Positions 38,400-48,241 of a stretch of 64,000 nucleotides of DNA are shown here, piece by piece. A program made the translations under genes and the position numbers. The DNA comes from Pseudomonas panipatensis (GTDB lineage Bacteria > Pseudomonadota > Gammaproteobacteria > Pseudomonadales > Pseudomonadaceae). Numbering within the stretch: position 1 is the first letter of the stretch; each line of letters opens with the position of its first letter. The DNA is taken from the NCBI RefSeq assembly GCF_900099785.1, contig NZ_FNDS01000015.1:1-64000 (forward strand), written 5' to 3'. The notes below the pieces were generated by a model that was not told where the DNA came from, made no database searches, and saw only the letters and a list, made by a program, of their open reading frames with translations.

Positions 38400-39770
38400 A
38401 TGCACAACAAGAATAACGGCTACCCCTCCAGCGCCGTGGCCTGGTCCACGGTGGCGATCCTCATGGTCGCCTACGTCCTTTCCTTCATCGACCGACAGAT
38501 TCTCAACCTGTTGGTCGGCCCTATCCGTCGCGACCTGGCGATCAGCGATACGCAGATGAGCCTGCTGATGGGCCTGTCTTTCGCGCTCTTCTACACCCTC
38601 TGCGGCATTCCCCTCGGGCGCATGGCCGACAGCCGTAGCCGGCGTGGCCTGATCACCGTCGGCGTGCTGATCTGGAGCGCCATGACCGCCGCCTGCGGCC
38701 TGGCCCGGCAGTACTGGCAGTTCCTGTTCTTCCGCGTCGGCGTCGGTGTGGGCGAGGCGGCGCTGTCGCCGGCGGCCTATTCGCTGATCGCCGACAGCTT
38801 CCCGGCGCAGCGCCGGGCCACCGCCATCAGTGTCTATTCCATGGGGATCTACCTGGGCTCCGGCCTGGCCTTCCTGCTCGGCGGACTGGTGATCAAGTTC
38901 GCCTCGGCGCAGGGCGCGGTGCAGTTGCCGTTGCTCGGCGAGGTGCGTCCCTGGCAACTGATCTTCCTGCTGCTCGGCGCCGCCGGGGTGCTCTTCACCC
39001 TGCTCATGCTCGCCGTGCGCGAACCGCAGCGGCAAGGTATCGGCGCCGGCGTGGTGGTGCCGATGCGGGAGGTCGGCGCCTACCTGCGGGCCAACCGCAA
39101 GACGGTGATCTGCCACAACTTCGGCTTCGCCTGCATCTCCTTCGCCAGCTACGGCAGCGGCGCCTGGGTGCCGACGTTCTTCGTGCGCACCTACGGCTGG
39201 GACGCCGGGCATGTCGGCGTGGTCTACGGCAGCATCGTGGCGGTGTTCGGCTGCCTGGGCATTGTCTTCGGCGGACGCCTGGCCGACCGCTGGGCGCGCC
39301 GTGGGCGCACGGACGCGAACATGCGCGTCGGTCTGCTGGCGGCCTGCCTGGTGCTGCCGCTGTCGCTGATCTACCCGCTGCTGAACGACGCCAATCTGGT
39401 CGCCGTGCTCATGGCGCCGACGGTGTTCTGCCTGAGCATGCCGTTCGGCGTGGCGCCGGCGGCAATCCAGGAAATCATGCCGAACGCCATGCGCGGCCAG
39501 GCCTCGGCCATCTACCTGTTCGTCGTCACCCTGTTCGGCCTGGGCGTCGGCCCGACCGCCGTGGCATTGGTGACTGACTATGTGTTCCACGACGACATGG
39601 CGCTGCGTTATTCGCTGCTGATCGTCAGCGGCAGCGCCTTGCTGCTCGGTGCTGGCTTCCTGGCGCGCGGCCTGCAACCCTACCGCGACAGCCTCGTCCA
39701 CCTGCAGCGCTGGAGCGTGCAGCGCGAGGCCGCGGACGCCGCTGCCGGCGGACTGCCGCAGACGACCTGA
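38400..39770 (+). CDS. MFS transporter, spinster-like
   Basis: 456 residues, about 12 membrane helices. The first helix VAWSTVAILMVAYVLSFIDR and the loop motif GRMADSRSRRGLITVG are MFS signatures; the pattern resembles the spinster-like branch. The substrate cannot be read from sequence. It stands alone between hemH and the convergent RND pump, at the junction of the two blocks that match separate parts of the P. aeruginosa genome. Confidence 0.86.
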   Translation: MHNKNNGYPSSAVAWSTVAILMVAYVLSFIDRQILNLLVGPIRRDLAISDTQMSLLMGLSFALFYTLCGIPLGRMADSRSRRGLITVGVLIWSAMTAACGLARQYWQFLFFRVGVGVGEAALSPAAYSLIADSFPAQRRATAISVYSMGIYLGSGLAFLLGGLVIKFASAQGAVQLPLLGEVRPWQLIFLLLGAAGVLFTLLMLAVREPQRQGIGAGVVVPMREVGAYLRANRKTVICHNFGFACISFASYGSGAWVPTFFVRTYGWDAGHVGVVYGSIVAVFGCLGIVFGGRLADRWARRGRTDANMRVGLLAACLVLPLSLIYPLLNDANLVAVLMAPTVFCLSMPFGVAPAAIQEIMPNAMRGQASAIYLFVVTLFGLGVGPTAVALVTDYVFHDDMALRYSLLIVSGSALLLGAGFLARGLQPYRDSLVHLQRWSVQREAADAAAGGLPQTT

Positions 39771-39783
39771 GCAGACGCGCTGA

Positions 39784-39808
39784 GCTCCGGACCAAGGTGG
39801 TCCGGAGC
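39784..39808. terminator. stem-loop between convergent genes
   Basis: A 10-bp perfect stem (GCTCCGGACC with GGTCCGGAGC), loop AAGGT, between the convergent MFS and RND genes. There is no U run, so its efficiency as a terminator is uncertain. Confidence 0.5.
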
Positions 39809-39815
39809 GCCCCGG

Positions 39816-42800
39816 TCAGTGGACAGCAATGCCGCTGCCGGATGGCTGCGCACTGGGTTTGGCCAGCAGGGTGTACACGCAGGGCAGCACGAACAGGGTG
39901 AACAGCGTGCCGACGCTCATTCCGGTGGCGATCACCACGCCGATATCGAAGCGGCTCACCGCGCCGGCGCCGCTGGCCAGGAGCAGCGGAATCACCCCGA
40001 GGACCATGGCGGCGGTGGTCATCAGCACCGGGCGCAGGCGGATGGCGGCGGCTTCCTCGATGGCTTCGCGCACCGACAGGCCACGCTCGCGGCGCAACTG
40101 GTTGGCGAACTCGACGATCAGGATGCCGTGCTTGCTGATCAGGCCGATCAGCGTCACCAGGCCGACCTGGGTATAGATGTTCAGGCTCGACAGGCCAAGG
40201 AACAGCGGCACCAGGGCGCCGCAGATCGACAGCGGTACGGTGACCATGATCACTAGGGGATCGCGGAAGCTCTCGAACTGCGCGGCGAGGACCAGGAAGA
40301 TCACCGCCAGGGCCAGGGCGAAGGTCAGCATCAGCGCATTGCCTTCCTGCACGAACTGCCTCGAGGCGCCGGCGTAGTCGCTGGCGAAGCCGCGAGGCGA
40401 TTCCTCTTCGGCGATCCGTTTCAGCGTCTCGATGGCTTCCCCCATGCTGACCATCGGCACCCCGGAGATGATCGCCGAGTTGAGCTGCTGGAACTGGTTG
40501 AGCTGGCGCGGTTGCGCGCGCTCGTGCAGCGTCACCAGGGTGGAGAGGGCGACCAGTTGGCCGTTGCCGTTCTTCACGTAGTAGCTGCCCAGCCAGTCGG
40601 GGTTCTCGCGGTACTGGCGCTCGACCTGGGCGATCACCTTGTAGCTGCGCCCGTCGATGGTGAAGCGGTTGATCTCGCCTTCGCCGAGCAGGCTGCCCAG
40701 GGTCACCCCAAGGTCCTGCATGGACACGCCCATTTGCGCCGCCTTGGCGCGGTCGATGTCGACCACCAGCTCGGGCTTGTCGAAGGCCAGGTCGAGGTCG
40801 AGGAAGGCGAACTTGCCGGACTCCTCGGCGCGTTTCTTGACCTTCTCCGCCACCTGTAGCAGCGACTGGTAGTCGTTGGCGGTGTTGATCACGAACTGGA
40901 ACGGCAGGCCCTCGCCTGTGCCTGGCAGGGACGGCAGGTTGAAGGCGAAGATCTGCACCCCGGGGATCTTGTCCAGCTCCGCTTGCACGCTGTGCAGCAG
41001 GTCCATCTGGCTGCGCTGGCGCTCGTTCCAGGGCTTGAGCAGCATGCCGCCGATGCCGGTCTGCACGCCGTTGTAGCCGTTGATCTGGAACGCCGAGTAG
41101 TACTCCGGGAAGCCGCGGAAGATGCTTTCGAACTGACTGGTGTAGCGGTTCAGGTAGTCCAGGTTGGCGGTCTGCGGCGAGTTGGACATGAGGAAGACGA
41201 TGCCCTGGTCTTCTTCCGGCGCCAGCTCCTTGTGGGTGAACATCAGCAGCAGCGGAATGATCGCCAGCACCAGGACACCGAACACCAGCACCACCGGTCG
41301 ATTGTCCAGGGTGGCGTGGAGGCTGCGCTGGTAGCGGCGCTTGAGCGCCTCGAAGAGCTGGTCCAGGCGATGCGCCAGGCCGCTGGGGTTCTCTTCGTGA
41401 CGCAGCAGGCGCGAGCACATCATCGGCGACAGGGTCAGCGCGACTATCCCGGAGATGATCACCGCGCCGGCCAGGGTGAAGGCGAACTCCTTGAATAGCG
41501 CCCCGGTCAGGCCGCTGAGGAAACCGATGGGGGCGTAGACCGCTGCCAGGGTGATGGTCATGGTGACCACCGGCACGGCGATTTCCCGGGCGCCCTCGAT
41601 GGCGCCCTGGAAGGGCGTCTTGCCTTCCTCTATGTGGCGGTGGATGTTTTCCACCACGACGATGGCATCGTCCACCACCAGGCCGATGGCCAGGACCATG
41701 GCGAGCAGGGTCAGCAGGTTGATCGAGTAGCCCATCGTCTGCATGAAGAACAGCACGCCGATCATCGACAGGGGAATGGTCACCACCGGGATCAGCACCG
41801 AGCGGAACGCACCCAGGAAGAGGAAGACCACCACGATGACGATCAGGATCGCCTCGCCGAGGGTTTTCACCACCTCGTCGATGGACGCCTGGATGAAGCG
41901 CGTGGCGTCGTAGGCGATGGTGACCTTGAGGTTCGGCGGCAGCTGCTCCTCCAGCTCCGGCAGCTTGGTGCGGACTTCACGGATCACATCCAGTGGGTTG
42001 GAGCTGGGCGTGCCCTTGATGCCGATGTAGACGGAAGGGATGCCGTTGAACGAGCTGACCGAGTCGTAGCTGGCGGCGCCCAGTTCGATGCGCGCCACGT
42101 CGCCCATCAACACGCGGCGGTCGCCGAGGGTCTTCAGCGGGATGGCGGCGAAGGCCTCGGGCGACTTCAGGTCGGTGGCGGCATTGACGCTGGTGACCAC
42201 CAGCTCGCCTTTCACCTCGCCGGCGGCGGAGAGGAAGTTGTATTTGCGCACGGCATCGTCGATGTCGCCGGCGGTGACGCCGTAGGCGGCCATCTTCACC
42301 GGGTCCAGCCAGAGACGCATGGCGAACACCTGGTTGCCGAGGATTTCGGCTTCGGCGATGCCCGGCAGGGTAGCCAGCTTGGGCTGGATCACCCGGGACA
42401 GGTAGTCGGTGATCTGCGGGTTGTTCATCTGCTCGCTGTAGAAGCTGATGTACATCAACGCCGACGCGTCGGCGGCTTCCTTGTCCAGCACCGGGTCTTC
42501 GGCGTCGGGCGGCAGTTGGGTCTTCACTTCGCCGATCTTCGACAGCAGCTCGGTGACCAGCCGATCGGTGTTGGCGCCGATGTGCGCGTAGATCGAGATG
42601 ACCGAATAATTCTGCCGGCTCACCGAGGTCATGTAGTCGATGCCCTCGGCGCTGGCCAGACTCTGCTGCAGCGGCTGGGTGATGTAGCCCTGGATGGTTT
42701 CCGCGTTGGCACCGGCATAGAAGGTGGTGACGGTGATGAGCGCGTTTTCCATTTGCGGGTATTCGCGGATCACCAGCCGGCTGAAGGCCTGCGTGCCGAG

Positions 42801-42869
42801 CAGGACGATCAGCAGGCTGACCACCGTCGCCAGCACCGGGCGGCGGATGAAGGGATCGGTAAAGGCCAT
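39816..42869 (-). CDS. mexW: RND multidrug efflux permease, MexW-like
   Basis: 1,017 residues. The HAE1-type RND layout is visible: N-terminal FIRRPVLATVVSLLIV, two large periplasmic loops and a central helix with GLVVDDAIVVVENIHRH, which contains the proton-relay DD pair. It closely resembles MexW from memory. It is an inner-membrane drug/proton antiporter. It follows the periplasmic adaptor by 35 bases. No outer-membrane channel gene is adjacent, consistent with MexVW borrowing OprM. Confidence 0.9.
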   Translation of the reverse strand: MAFTDPFIRRPVLATVVSLLIVLLGTQAFSRLVIREYPQMENALITVTTFYAGANAETIQGYITQPLQQSLASAEGIDYMTSVSRQNYSVISIYAHIGANTDRLVTELLSKIGEVKTQLPPDAEDPVLDKEAADASALMYISFYSEQMNNPQITDYLSRVIQPKLATLPGIAEAEILGNQVFAMRLWLDPVKMAAYGVTAGDIDDAVRKYNFLSAAGEVKGELVVTSVNAATDLKSPEAFAAIPLKTLGDRRVLMGDVARIELGAASYDSVSSFNGIPSVYIGIKGTPSSNPLDVIREVRTKLPELEEQLPPNLKVTIAYDATRFIQASIDEVVKTLGEAILIVIVVVFLFLGAFRSVLIPVVTIPLSMIGVLFFMQTMGYSINLLTLLAMVLAIGLVVDDAIVVVENIHRHIEEGKTPFQGAIEGAREIAVPVVTMTITLAAVYAPIGFLSGLTGALFKEFAFTLAGAVIISGIVALTLSPMMCSRLLRHEENPSGLAHRLDQLFEALKRRYQRSLHATLDNRPVVLVFGVLVLAIIPLLLMFTHKELAPEEDQGIVFLMSNSPQTANLDYLNRYTSQFESIFRGFPEYYSAFQINGYNGVQTGIGGMLLKPWNERQRSQMDLLHSVQAELDKIPGVQIFAFNLPSLPGTGEGLPFQFVINTANDYQSLLQVAEKVKKRAEESGKFAFLDLDLAFDKPELVVDIDRAKAAQMGVSMQDLGVTLGSLLGEGEINRFTIDGRSYKVIAQVERQYRENPDWLGSYYVKNGNGQLVALSTLVTLHERAQPRQLNQFQQLNSAIISGVPMVSMGEAIETLKRIAEEESPRGFASDYAGASRQFVQEGNALMLTFALALAVIFLVLAAQFESFRDPLVIMVTVPLSICGALVPLFLGLSSLNIYTQVGLVTLIGLISKHGILIVEFANQLRRERGLSVREAIEEAAAIRLRPVLMTTAAMVLGVIPLLLASGAGAVSRFDIGVVIATGMSVGTLFTLFVLPCVYTLLAKPSAQPSGSGIAVH

Positions 42870-42904
42870 GATTCAATCCTTGGGTTCAGTGCCTGCCGGC
42901 GGGT

Positions 42905-44017
42905 TCAGCGAACGTCTGCGACGATCGCCACCGGGGTGCCGTTGTCCAGCTTGAGCTGGCCGGAGGTCACCACCTGCTCGCCGGCCTTGAGGCCTTCGAG
43001 GATCACCACGCTGCCGTCGCGGCGCTGGCCGGTCTTGATGAAGCGGCGCTCTACGCTGAGTTCCGCCTGGCCCTTGGCGTCGAGCTGTGGCTTGCCGTCC
43101 TGGTCCTTGCGCGGCACCACCACGAAGACCGAGTTGCCGTAGAGGGTGAAGGCCACCGCGGTTTCCGGCACCACCACGCGGCGGCTGTTTTCCGGCAACT
43201 TCACCTCGAGGTTGGCGAACATCCCCGGCAGCAACTTGCCGTCGGGATTGGCCATGCTGGCGCGTACGCGCAGGTTGCGTGTCTCGATATCCACCCGCGG
43301 GTTGAGCGCGTCGATGCGTGCCTGGAAGGTCTGCTCCGGGTAGGCGGCCACCCGGACCGCCACTTCCTGGCCGGTCTTCAGCAGGGGGAAGTTCTGTTCG
43401 GGCAGATAGAAGTCCACCAGCAGGGTGGATAGGTCCTGCAGGGTCGCGATGGGCGTGCCCGGCGAGACGTAGTCGCCGACGTCCACCTGGCGGATGCCGA
43501 CGGTCCCGGCGAAGGGCGCGAGGATACGCTTCTTCGCCAGCACCGCCTTGAGCTGCGCGACGGTGGCGCTGGAGCGCTGTAGCTGCGCGGCGAGGCGGTC
43601 GAAGTCGCTCTTCGAGATGGCCTGGCGGCCGATCAGGCTGCGGCCGCGCTCGAATTCCACCTGGGCCAGGCCGAGGTCGGCCTCGGCGGTACGCAGAGTG
43701 GCTTCCTCGACGGCGCTTTCCAGTTGCACCAGCGGTTGCTCGAAGCGGACCTTTTCGCCGGACTTGAACCATGCCTCGCGGACGGTGCCGGAGACTTCCG
43801 CGGTGAGGGTCACGCCCTGGTTGGCGCGCAGGGTGCCGATGGCCGGCAGGCGGCTCTGCCAGTCGCGCTCCTCGACCGGCACTGCGGTGACACTGATCGG
43901 CGGCCGGGGGGCGCTGAACTGGGCGATCTGTTTCTTGATGGAGAGGTATTTCGAGCCGGCGAGCGCCGCGATGATCACGGCCACTACGCCGAGCATGATC
44001 AGCATGCGGCGCAACAT
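42905..44017 (-). CDS. mexV: RND periplasmic adaptor, MexV-like
   Basis: 370 residues. One N-terminal membrane segment or uncleaved signal (about 5-25) precedes a lipoyl/barrel-sandwich domain and alpha-hairpin, with DVGDYVSPGTPIATLQDLSTL and TVLREA-like membrane-fusion elements. It bridges the RND permease to an outer-membrane channel. It is the first gene of the pump operon and carries no lipobox Cys, so it is membrane-anchored by the helix. Confidence 0.9.
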   Translation of the reverse strand: MLRRMLIMLGVVAVIIAALAGSKYLSIKKQIAQFSAPRPPISVTAVPVEERDWQSRLPAIGTLRANQGVTLTAEVSGTVREAWFKSGEKVRFEQPLVQLESAVEEATLRTAEADLGLAQVEFERGRSLIGRQAISKSDFDRLAAQLQRSSATVAQLKAVLAKKRILAPFAGTVGIRQVDVGDYVSPGTPIATLQDLSTLLVDFYLPEQNFPLLKTGQEVAVRVAAYPEQTFQARIDALNPRVDIETRNLRVRASMANPDGKLLPGMFANLEVKLPENSRRVVVPETAVAFTLYGNSVFVVVPRKDQDGKPQLDAKGQAELSVERRFIKTGQRRDGSVVILEGLKAGEQVVTSGQLKLDNGTPVAIVADVR

Positions 44018-44265
44018 CTTCCTGTTCCTTGGTGAGTGCCTGGCAGCTATCTGCCGCGATCCGCTCGCCCTGGGCGCTGGCGAACTTCCTTTCGCGGGAT
44101 GATGATCAGGCCGTGGAGCCGATTGGATTGCCCCATTGCAGGGCGGAAAATCCGCACCATAGTCTCAGATCGCGGGCGAGTCAAAGGCCCACGATTTCAA
44201 GACGTTTCTCCAGTGTAGGCGGGCGGAGCGGCGAGAGAGGGGCCACATCCTTGTGGCGAAGCGGA

Positions 44266-45891
44266 TCAGGCGCCCAGCCTGTGGGTAACGTCGCTGAGTT
44301 CGCCGGACAGGCCGTGCAGGTGCTGGCTGGCGCGATGGGTGCGCTGGACGTTTTCATCGTTGGTCGAGGCGATGGAGGTGATCTCGGCGAGATTGCGCGA
44401 GATGTCCTCGGCCACCGAGGTCTGCTCTTCGGCGGCGGTGGCGATCTGCCGGTTCATGTCGCGGATCGCTTCCACCGCATGGGTGATGCTCTGCAGCATG
44501 TCGCCGGCCTGGGTCACCTGCTCCAGGCCCTGCTCGCTGCGGCTTTGCCCAGATTCGATGGCGCGCACCGCGTTGACCGCGCCGGTCTGCACGGTGTCGA
44601 TGATCTGATGGATTTCCGCGGTGGATTCGGCGGTGCGCTGGGCCAGGGTGCGAACCTCGTCGGCGACCACGGCGAAGCCCCGGCCCTGTTCGCCGGCGCG
44701 GGCGGCTTCGATGGCGGCGTTGAGCGCCAGCAGGTTGGTCTGCTCGGCGATGCCGCGGATCACCTCGAGGACTTTGCCGATGCGCCCGCTGTCGGCTTCC
44801 AGGCGGCGGATGACCTCGGCGGTGCTGGCGATTTCGTCGCTGACCTGGGTGATGGTCTGGATGGTCGACTGCATGACCCGCTCGCCGGATTGGGCATGCT
44901 GATCGGCATCGTCGGCGGCGCGCGCGGCGTCGGCGGCGTGGCGCGCCACTTCCTGGGCGGTGGCGGACATCTCGTGCATGGCGGTGGCGACCTGATCGGT
45001 ACGCGAGAACTGCTCGCGGGTGCCCTCGGCCATGATCGCGGCGATCGCATTGAGTTCGCCGCTGGCGCTGTCCAGCTCGCCGGTGCTGTGCTTGAGGCGG
45101 GTGAAGGTGTCGGCGAGGAAGTCGCGCAGGGTATTGGCGGCGCGCGCCAGGCGGCCGAGTTCGTCGCGGCGGCTGCTGTCGACGTGCTGGCCGAAGTTGC
45201 CCTGGGCCAGTTGGGCGATATGTTCGATCAGTCGCGAGATGGGGCCGATCAGGTTGCGGTTGACCAGCCACAGGCTGAGCAGCCCGAGCAGGGCGCCGGA
45301 GAGCAGCAGGACCAGCGTGCCGAGCAGCACGGTGCGCTGGGCGTTGGCGGCAATGCTGCGCGATTGCTGTTCGGCGAGCTGGTGCAGGCTGTTGACCAGG
45401 GCGCTCATCTGCGCGCTGGCATTGCGGTCGATGCCCTTGACCGCGGCGTCGCCGGCGCGCGGTTCGCCACCGGCGGCGAGGAAGGCGTCACGCCCCTTGC
45501 GGTAGGCGGCGCCGAGCTGACGGTGTTCCTCGCGCAATTGGCTGACCTGGCGCTGTAGCTCGGGGTCGGCGCTGCTGTTCTGCTGCAACTGCTGGAGGAT
45601 GTCCTGGACGTTGCGTTCCTGCTCCTCGAACAGCCCCCAGTATTTCTGCATATCGCTCGGCATCTGCCCGCGCAGCAGCACGTCTTTCCATTCCTGGACC
45701 TGGTTCTTGAACGCCAGGTTGGCCTTGTCGATGAGCTGGGCGGACTGCAACGGGCCGTCGAGCAGGCGCTGGTAGGCGTTGATGCCGCCGGAGAGGAACT
45801 GGAAGCAGGCCAGGGCAATGAGCAGAACGAGCAACAGGCTGCCGCCCAGCAAAGCAAGGATCTGCGTGCGCAGGGAAGTATTGAGGAACAT
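44266..45891 (-). CDS. methyl-accepting chemotaxis protein
   Basis: 541 residues from MFLNTSLRTQ. The layout is membrane helix (about 10-32), a helical periplasmic sensor domain (33-190), a second helix (about 190-215), HAMP (215-270) and a signalling domain with the hairpin tip EAARAGEQGRGFAVVADEV. It senses an unknown ligand and controls CheA. No C-terminal CheR-binding pentapeptide is visible. The 248-base gap to mexV holds the pump promoter. A 33-residue upstream extension of the frame has no homology or membrane features. Confidence 0.92.
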   Translation of the reverse strand: MFLNTSLRTQILALLGGSLLLVLLIALACFQFLSGGINAYQRLLDGPLQSAQLIDKANLAFKNQVQEWKDVLLRGQMPSDMQKYWGLFEEQERNVQDILQQLQQNSSADPELQRQVSQLREEHRQLGAAYRKGRDAFLAAGGEPRAGDAAVKGIDRNASAQMSALVNSLHQLAEQQSRSIAANAQRTVLLGTLVLLLSGALLGLLSLWLVNRNLIGPISRLIEHIAQLAQGNFGQHVDSSRRDELGRLARAANTLRDFLADTFTRLKHSTGELDSASGELNAIAAIMAEGTREQFSRTDQVATAMHEMSATAQEVARHAADAARAADDADQHAQSGERVMQSTIQTITQVSDEIASTAEVIRRLEADSGRIGKVLEVIRGIAEQTNLLALNAAIEAARAGEQGRGFAVVADEVRTLAQRTAESTAEIHQIIDTVQTGAVNAVRAIESGQSRSEQGLEQVTQAGDMLQSITHAVEAIRDMNRQIATAAEEQTSVAEDISRNLAEITSIASTNDENVQRTHRASQHLHGLSGELSDVTHRLGA

Positions 45892-46038
45892 CGTGTTACG
45901 CCTCGGAGACGCGGAGTGGGATTCGGTCGATGGATGCATCGGCTGCGCGCGCCGCCAGCATGAGCGCTGGCGGACGAGTGGCAACGCCATGCTAGAGGGG
46001 CGCGATGACGATTTCGTTGGCGCCCCGTCAGGAGCCGT

Positions 46039-47133
46039 TCAGGCCAGGTGCAGGTGGTTGTCCCAGAAGGCCGGCGGCAGTTCCAGCGGCTGCCCGGCGA
46101 TGCGCTCGCCGCGGCAGTCGTAGAAGCGGCAGCGACCCTGTCCGGAAGTGACCACGAAGCCGTCCTTCACCGCGCCGACCCCGGCACAGTCCGGCAGCGA
46201 GGTGTCCAGGCGCACGGCGCCGCTGTCCAGGTCCCAGATGAAGAAGCGGTTGCCGCGTGGCGCGGTCAGCGCGACCAGGCGCAACTCGTCGTGTATCGCC
46301 ACGCTGGCGGTGTACTGGGCCATGGCCAGGCGCTGCGCGTCGGCCAACGGAAAGGGCTGGAACGGTTGGCCGGGGCGCTTGATCGCCAGCAGATCGGCGT
46401 GGTCGTGGGCGTCGCCCATGTACTGCTGGCCGGCGACGATGGTGCCGTCGCGGGCGATGGCCAGGTGGCGCACGCTGTTCATCTGCTGGGCCAGGGTTTC
46501 CTTGGCGATCAGGCTGCCATCGCGGCGCATCAGCACCAGGCTCGGCTCCATCGCATTGAGGTTCATCTCCACGCGGCTTTCTGCCTCGGTGCGGATGCCG
46601 CCGTTGGCGACGACCAGGGTTTCACCGTCGGGCATCCAGGACACCTGGTGCGGGCCCAGGCCGTGGCTCGACAGCTCGCCGGCATGGCTCAGACGGCTGC
46701 CATCGAAGCGGTAGACGCCGAGCATGCCGCGGCCCGGATCGCTGGTGTCGTTCTCGGTGGCGTAGAGCCAGTCGCCGCTCGCGTGGAACACGCCGTGGCC
46801 GTAGAAGTGGCGGTTCGGCTGCGCCGCCAGACTCTGCAGCAAGCGGCCGTCCTCCAGGTGAATGAGGTAACTGACGCGCCCCGGCCGGCGCGCGACGAAC
46901 AGCGCCAGCGGCAGCGTCGGGTGCTGCACGATGTCGTGGCAGCGCAGCCCGACCTCGGTGGCGAACACTTGGCGGCCATCCAGGCGGTAGCCGACCGCAT
47001 AGTGCTTGCCGTCGGCGGCGTCGCGGGCGGACAGCAGCAGCGGCTCCTTGCCTTTGCGCGACAGCGTCCAGCCGCCGAGGCTCAAGGCGCCGAGCAGCAG
47101 GCTGCCGAGGCCGATCACATGACGTCGCAGCAT
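46039..47133 (-). CDS. DUF1513 periplasmic beta-propeller-like protein
   Basis: 364 residues. A Tat-free signal (MLRRHVIGLGSLLLGALSLGG) precedes a repetitive, WD/beta-propeller-like body with HDIVQHPTLPLALFVARRPG and YGHGVFHASGDWLYATEND. DUF1513 genes usually accompany imelysins and di-heme oxidoreductases, as here. The biochemical role is unknown; an accessory role in periplasmic iron handling is inference. Last in the cluster, 36 bases after the imelysin. Confidence 0.85.
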   Translation of the reverse strand: MLRRHVIGLGSLLLGALSLGGWTLSRKGKEPLLLSARDAADGKHYAVGYRLDGRQVFATEVGLRCHDIVQHPTLPLALFVARRPGRVSYLIHLEDGRLLQSLAAQPNRHFYGHGVFHASGDWLYATENDTSDPGRGMLGVYRFDGSRLSHAGELSSHGLGPHQVSWMPDGETLVVANGGIRTEAESRVEMNLNAMEPSLVLMRRDGSLIAKETLAQQMNSVRHLAIARDGTIVAGQQYMGDAHDHADLLAIKRPGQPFQPFPLADAQRLAMAQYTASVAIHDELRLVALTAPRGNRFFIWDLDSGAVRLDTSLPDCAGVGAVKDGFVVTSGQGRCRFYDCRGERIAGQPLELPPAFWDNHLHLA

Positions 47134-47169
47134 GGCGTGTACCTCTCAGAAAGAACGATTCGCGAGCGA

Positions 47170-48231
47170 TCAGTCGCCGTCGTTGGCGTTGAAACCCAGC
47201 TGCACGCCGAGGGCTTTGGCGAGGTCGCCCTCGTGCAAGCGGTGGACCGTGTTGAGGCTGTCGTACAGCGCGTTGAGTCGCTGTATGCCGGCATCGTCCT
47301 TGAGCAGCACGCCAAGCGGCTGCTGCAGCGCGGCGAGCTTGCCGCGGGCGTCGGCGTAGGCCGCGTCGATCTTGCCGGCCAGCGCCTTCTGCGCGCTCGG
47401 CAGCAGGGCGCGCAGGCCCTTGCCGTCGGTGCCGTTCCAGAGCGCTTCGGCGCCGACCAGCCCGGACTCCAGGCTGGCCAGGGAGGCGTCGCTGCGCCAG
47501 GCCTCGGCCTGGAATGGCTGCGCAATGCCTTTGCTCTGGCGACCCAGCGGGGTGCCAAGTTTCTTCTTCAGCGAGTCGAGGGCGGTGACCTGCACGCGCA
47601 GCAGTTCGGCGATGGCTTCGTGGGCATCGGCGTAGCGCTCGTTGGGGAACTTGGACAGTTGGCTGAGCATGCCGCCATCGTTCTTCCAGCGCGCGAGGAT
47701 GTCCTCGGCCAACTGCTGCTGATGGGCGCCGATGGCTTCGAGCAGCGGGCAGTAGCGCGCCTTGGTGGCGGCGTCGGCAAGGTCGATCCTGGCGTCGAAG
47801 AGGATGTATTCGTAAGCGGTCAGGCCCTGCACCACCACGCTGGACTTGGCCAGGCTCGCCGGGTCGATGGGCGCGCCGCCGTCGAGCAATTGCTCGATCT
47901 GGCGCGCCACCAGGTTCTTCTTGTCCGGCCAGAACTGAATCTGCCAGGCGCGATTGCCTTCGGCCAGCGGTCCGACCAACAGCGGTTGCAGCTCGGACCA
48001 GGCCTTTTGCGCGGCGACGAAGTCGGCACGGGCGCGGGCCAGGTCTTCCTGGCCTTGGCAGAAGGCCAGGGCGCTGGCGGCCAGGGTGCGGTCGGCATCG
48101 ACCCAGCGGCTGTAGGCCGGCAGTATCACCTGCTGCGCCAGCGCGGCGCTGGTGGTCGCCTGCGGGTCTTGCGGCGAGCAGGCGCCGAGGGCGATGGCGA
48201 GGCTGGTGATCAGTAGGCGTGGGCGGAACAT
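47170..48231 (-). CDS. imelysin-like lipoprotein
   Basis: 353 residues with a lipoprotein signal peptide; the lipobox LGAC puts Cys at 18. It is helical like other imelysin proteins (EfeO/IrpA/IcmP group). The family motif G-x-H-x-x-E reads GLTAYE, so the His is replaced by Thr, unlike IcmP in the same cluster. That may mean it no longer binds metal the usual way. It lies 10 bases after the di-heme gene and 36 before the DUF1513 gene, so it is probably part of one transcript. Confidence 0.85.
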   Translation of the reverse strand: MFRPRLLITSLAIALGACSPQDPQATTSAALAQQVILPAYSRWVDADRTLAASALAFCQGQEDLARARADFVAAQKAWSELQPLLVGPLAEGNRAWQIQFWPDKKNLVARQIEQLLDGGAPIDPASLAKSSVVVQGLTAYEYILFDARIDLADAATKARYCPLLEAIGAHQQQLAEDILARWKNDGGMLSQLSKFPNERYADAHEAIAELLRVQVTALDSLKKKLGTPLGRQSKGIAQPFQAEAWRSDASLASLESGLVGAEALWNGTDGKGLRALLPSAQKALAGKIDAAYADARGKLAALQQPLGVLLKDDAGIQRLNALYDSLNTVHRLHEGDLAKALGVQLGFNANDGD

Positions 48232-48241
48232 GTTCGGCTCC

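Noticed and set aside
46048..48216. 722-codon plus-strand frame opposite the DUF1513 and imelysin genes
   Set aside because: Crosses two well-supported genes on the other strand and shows no motif; a GC-bias artefact.
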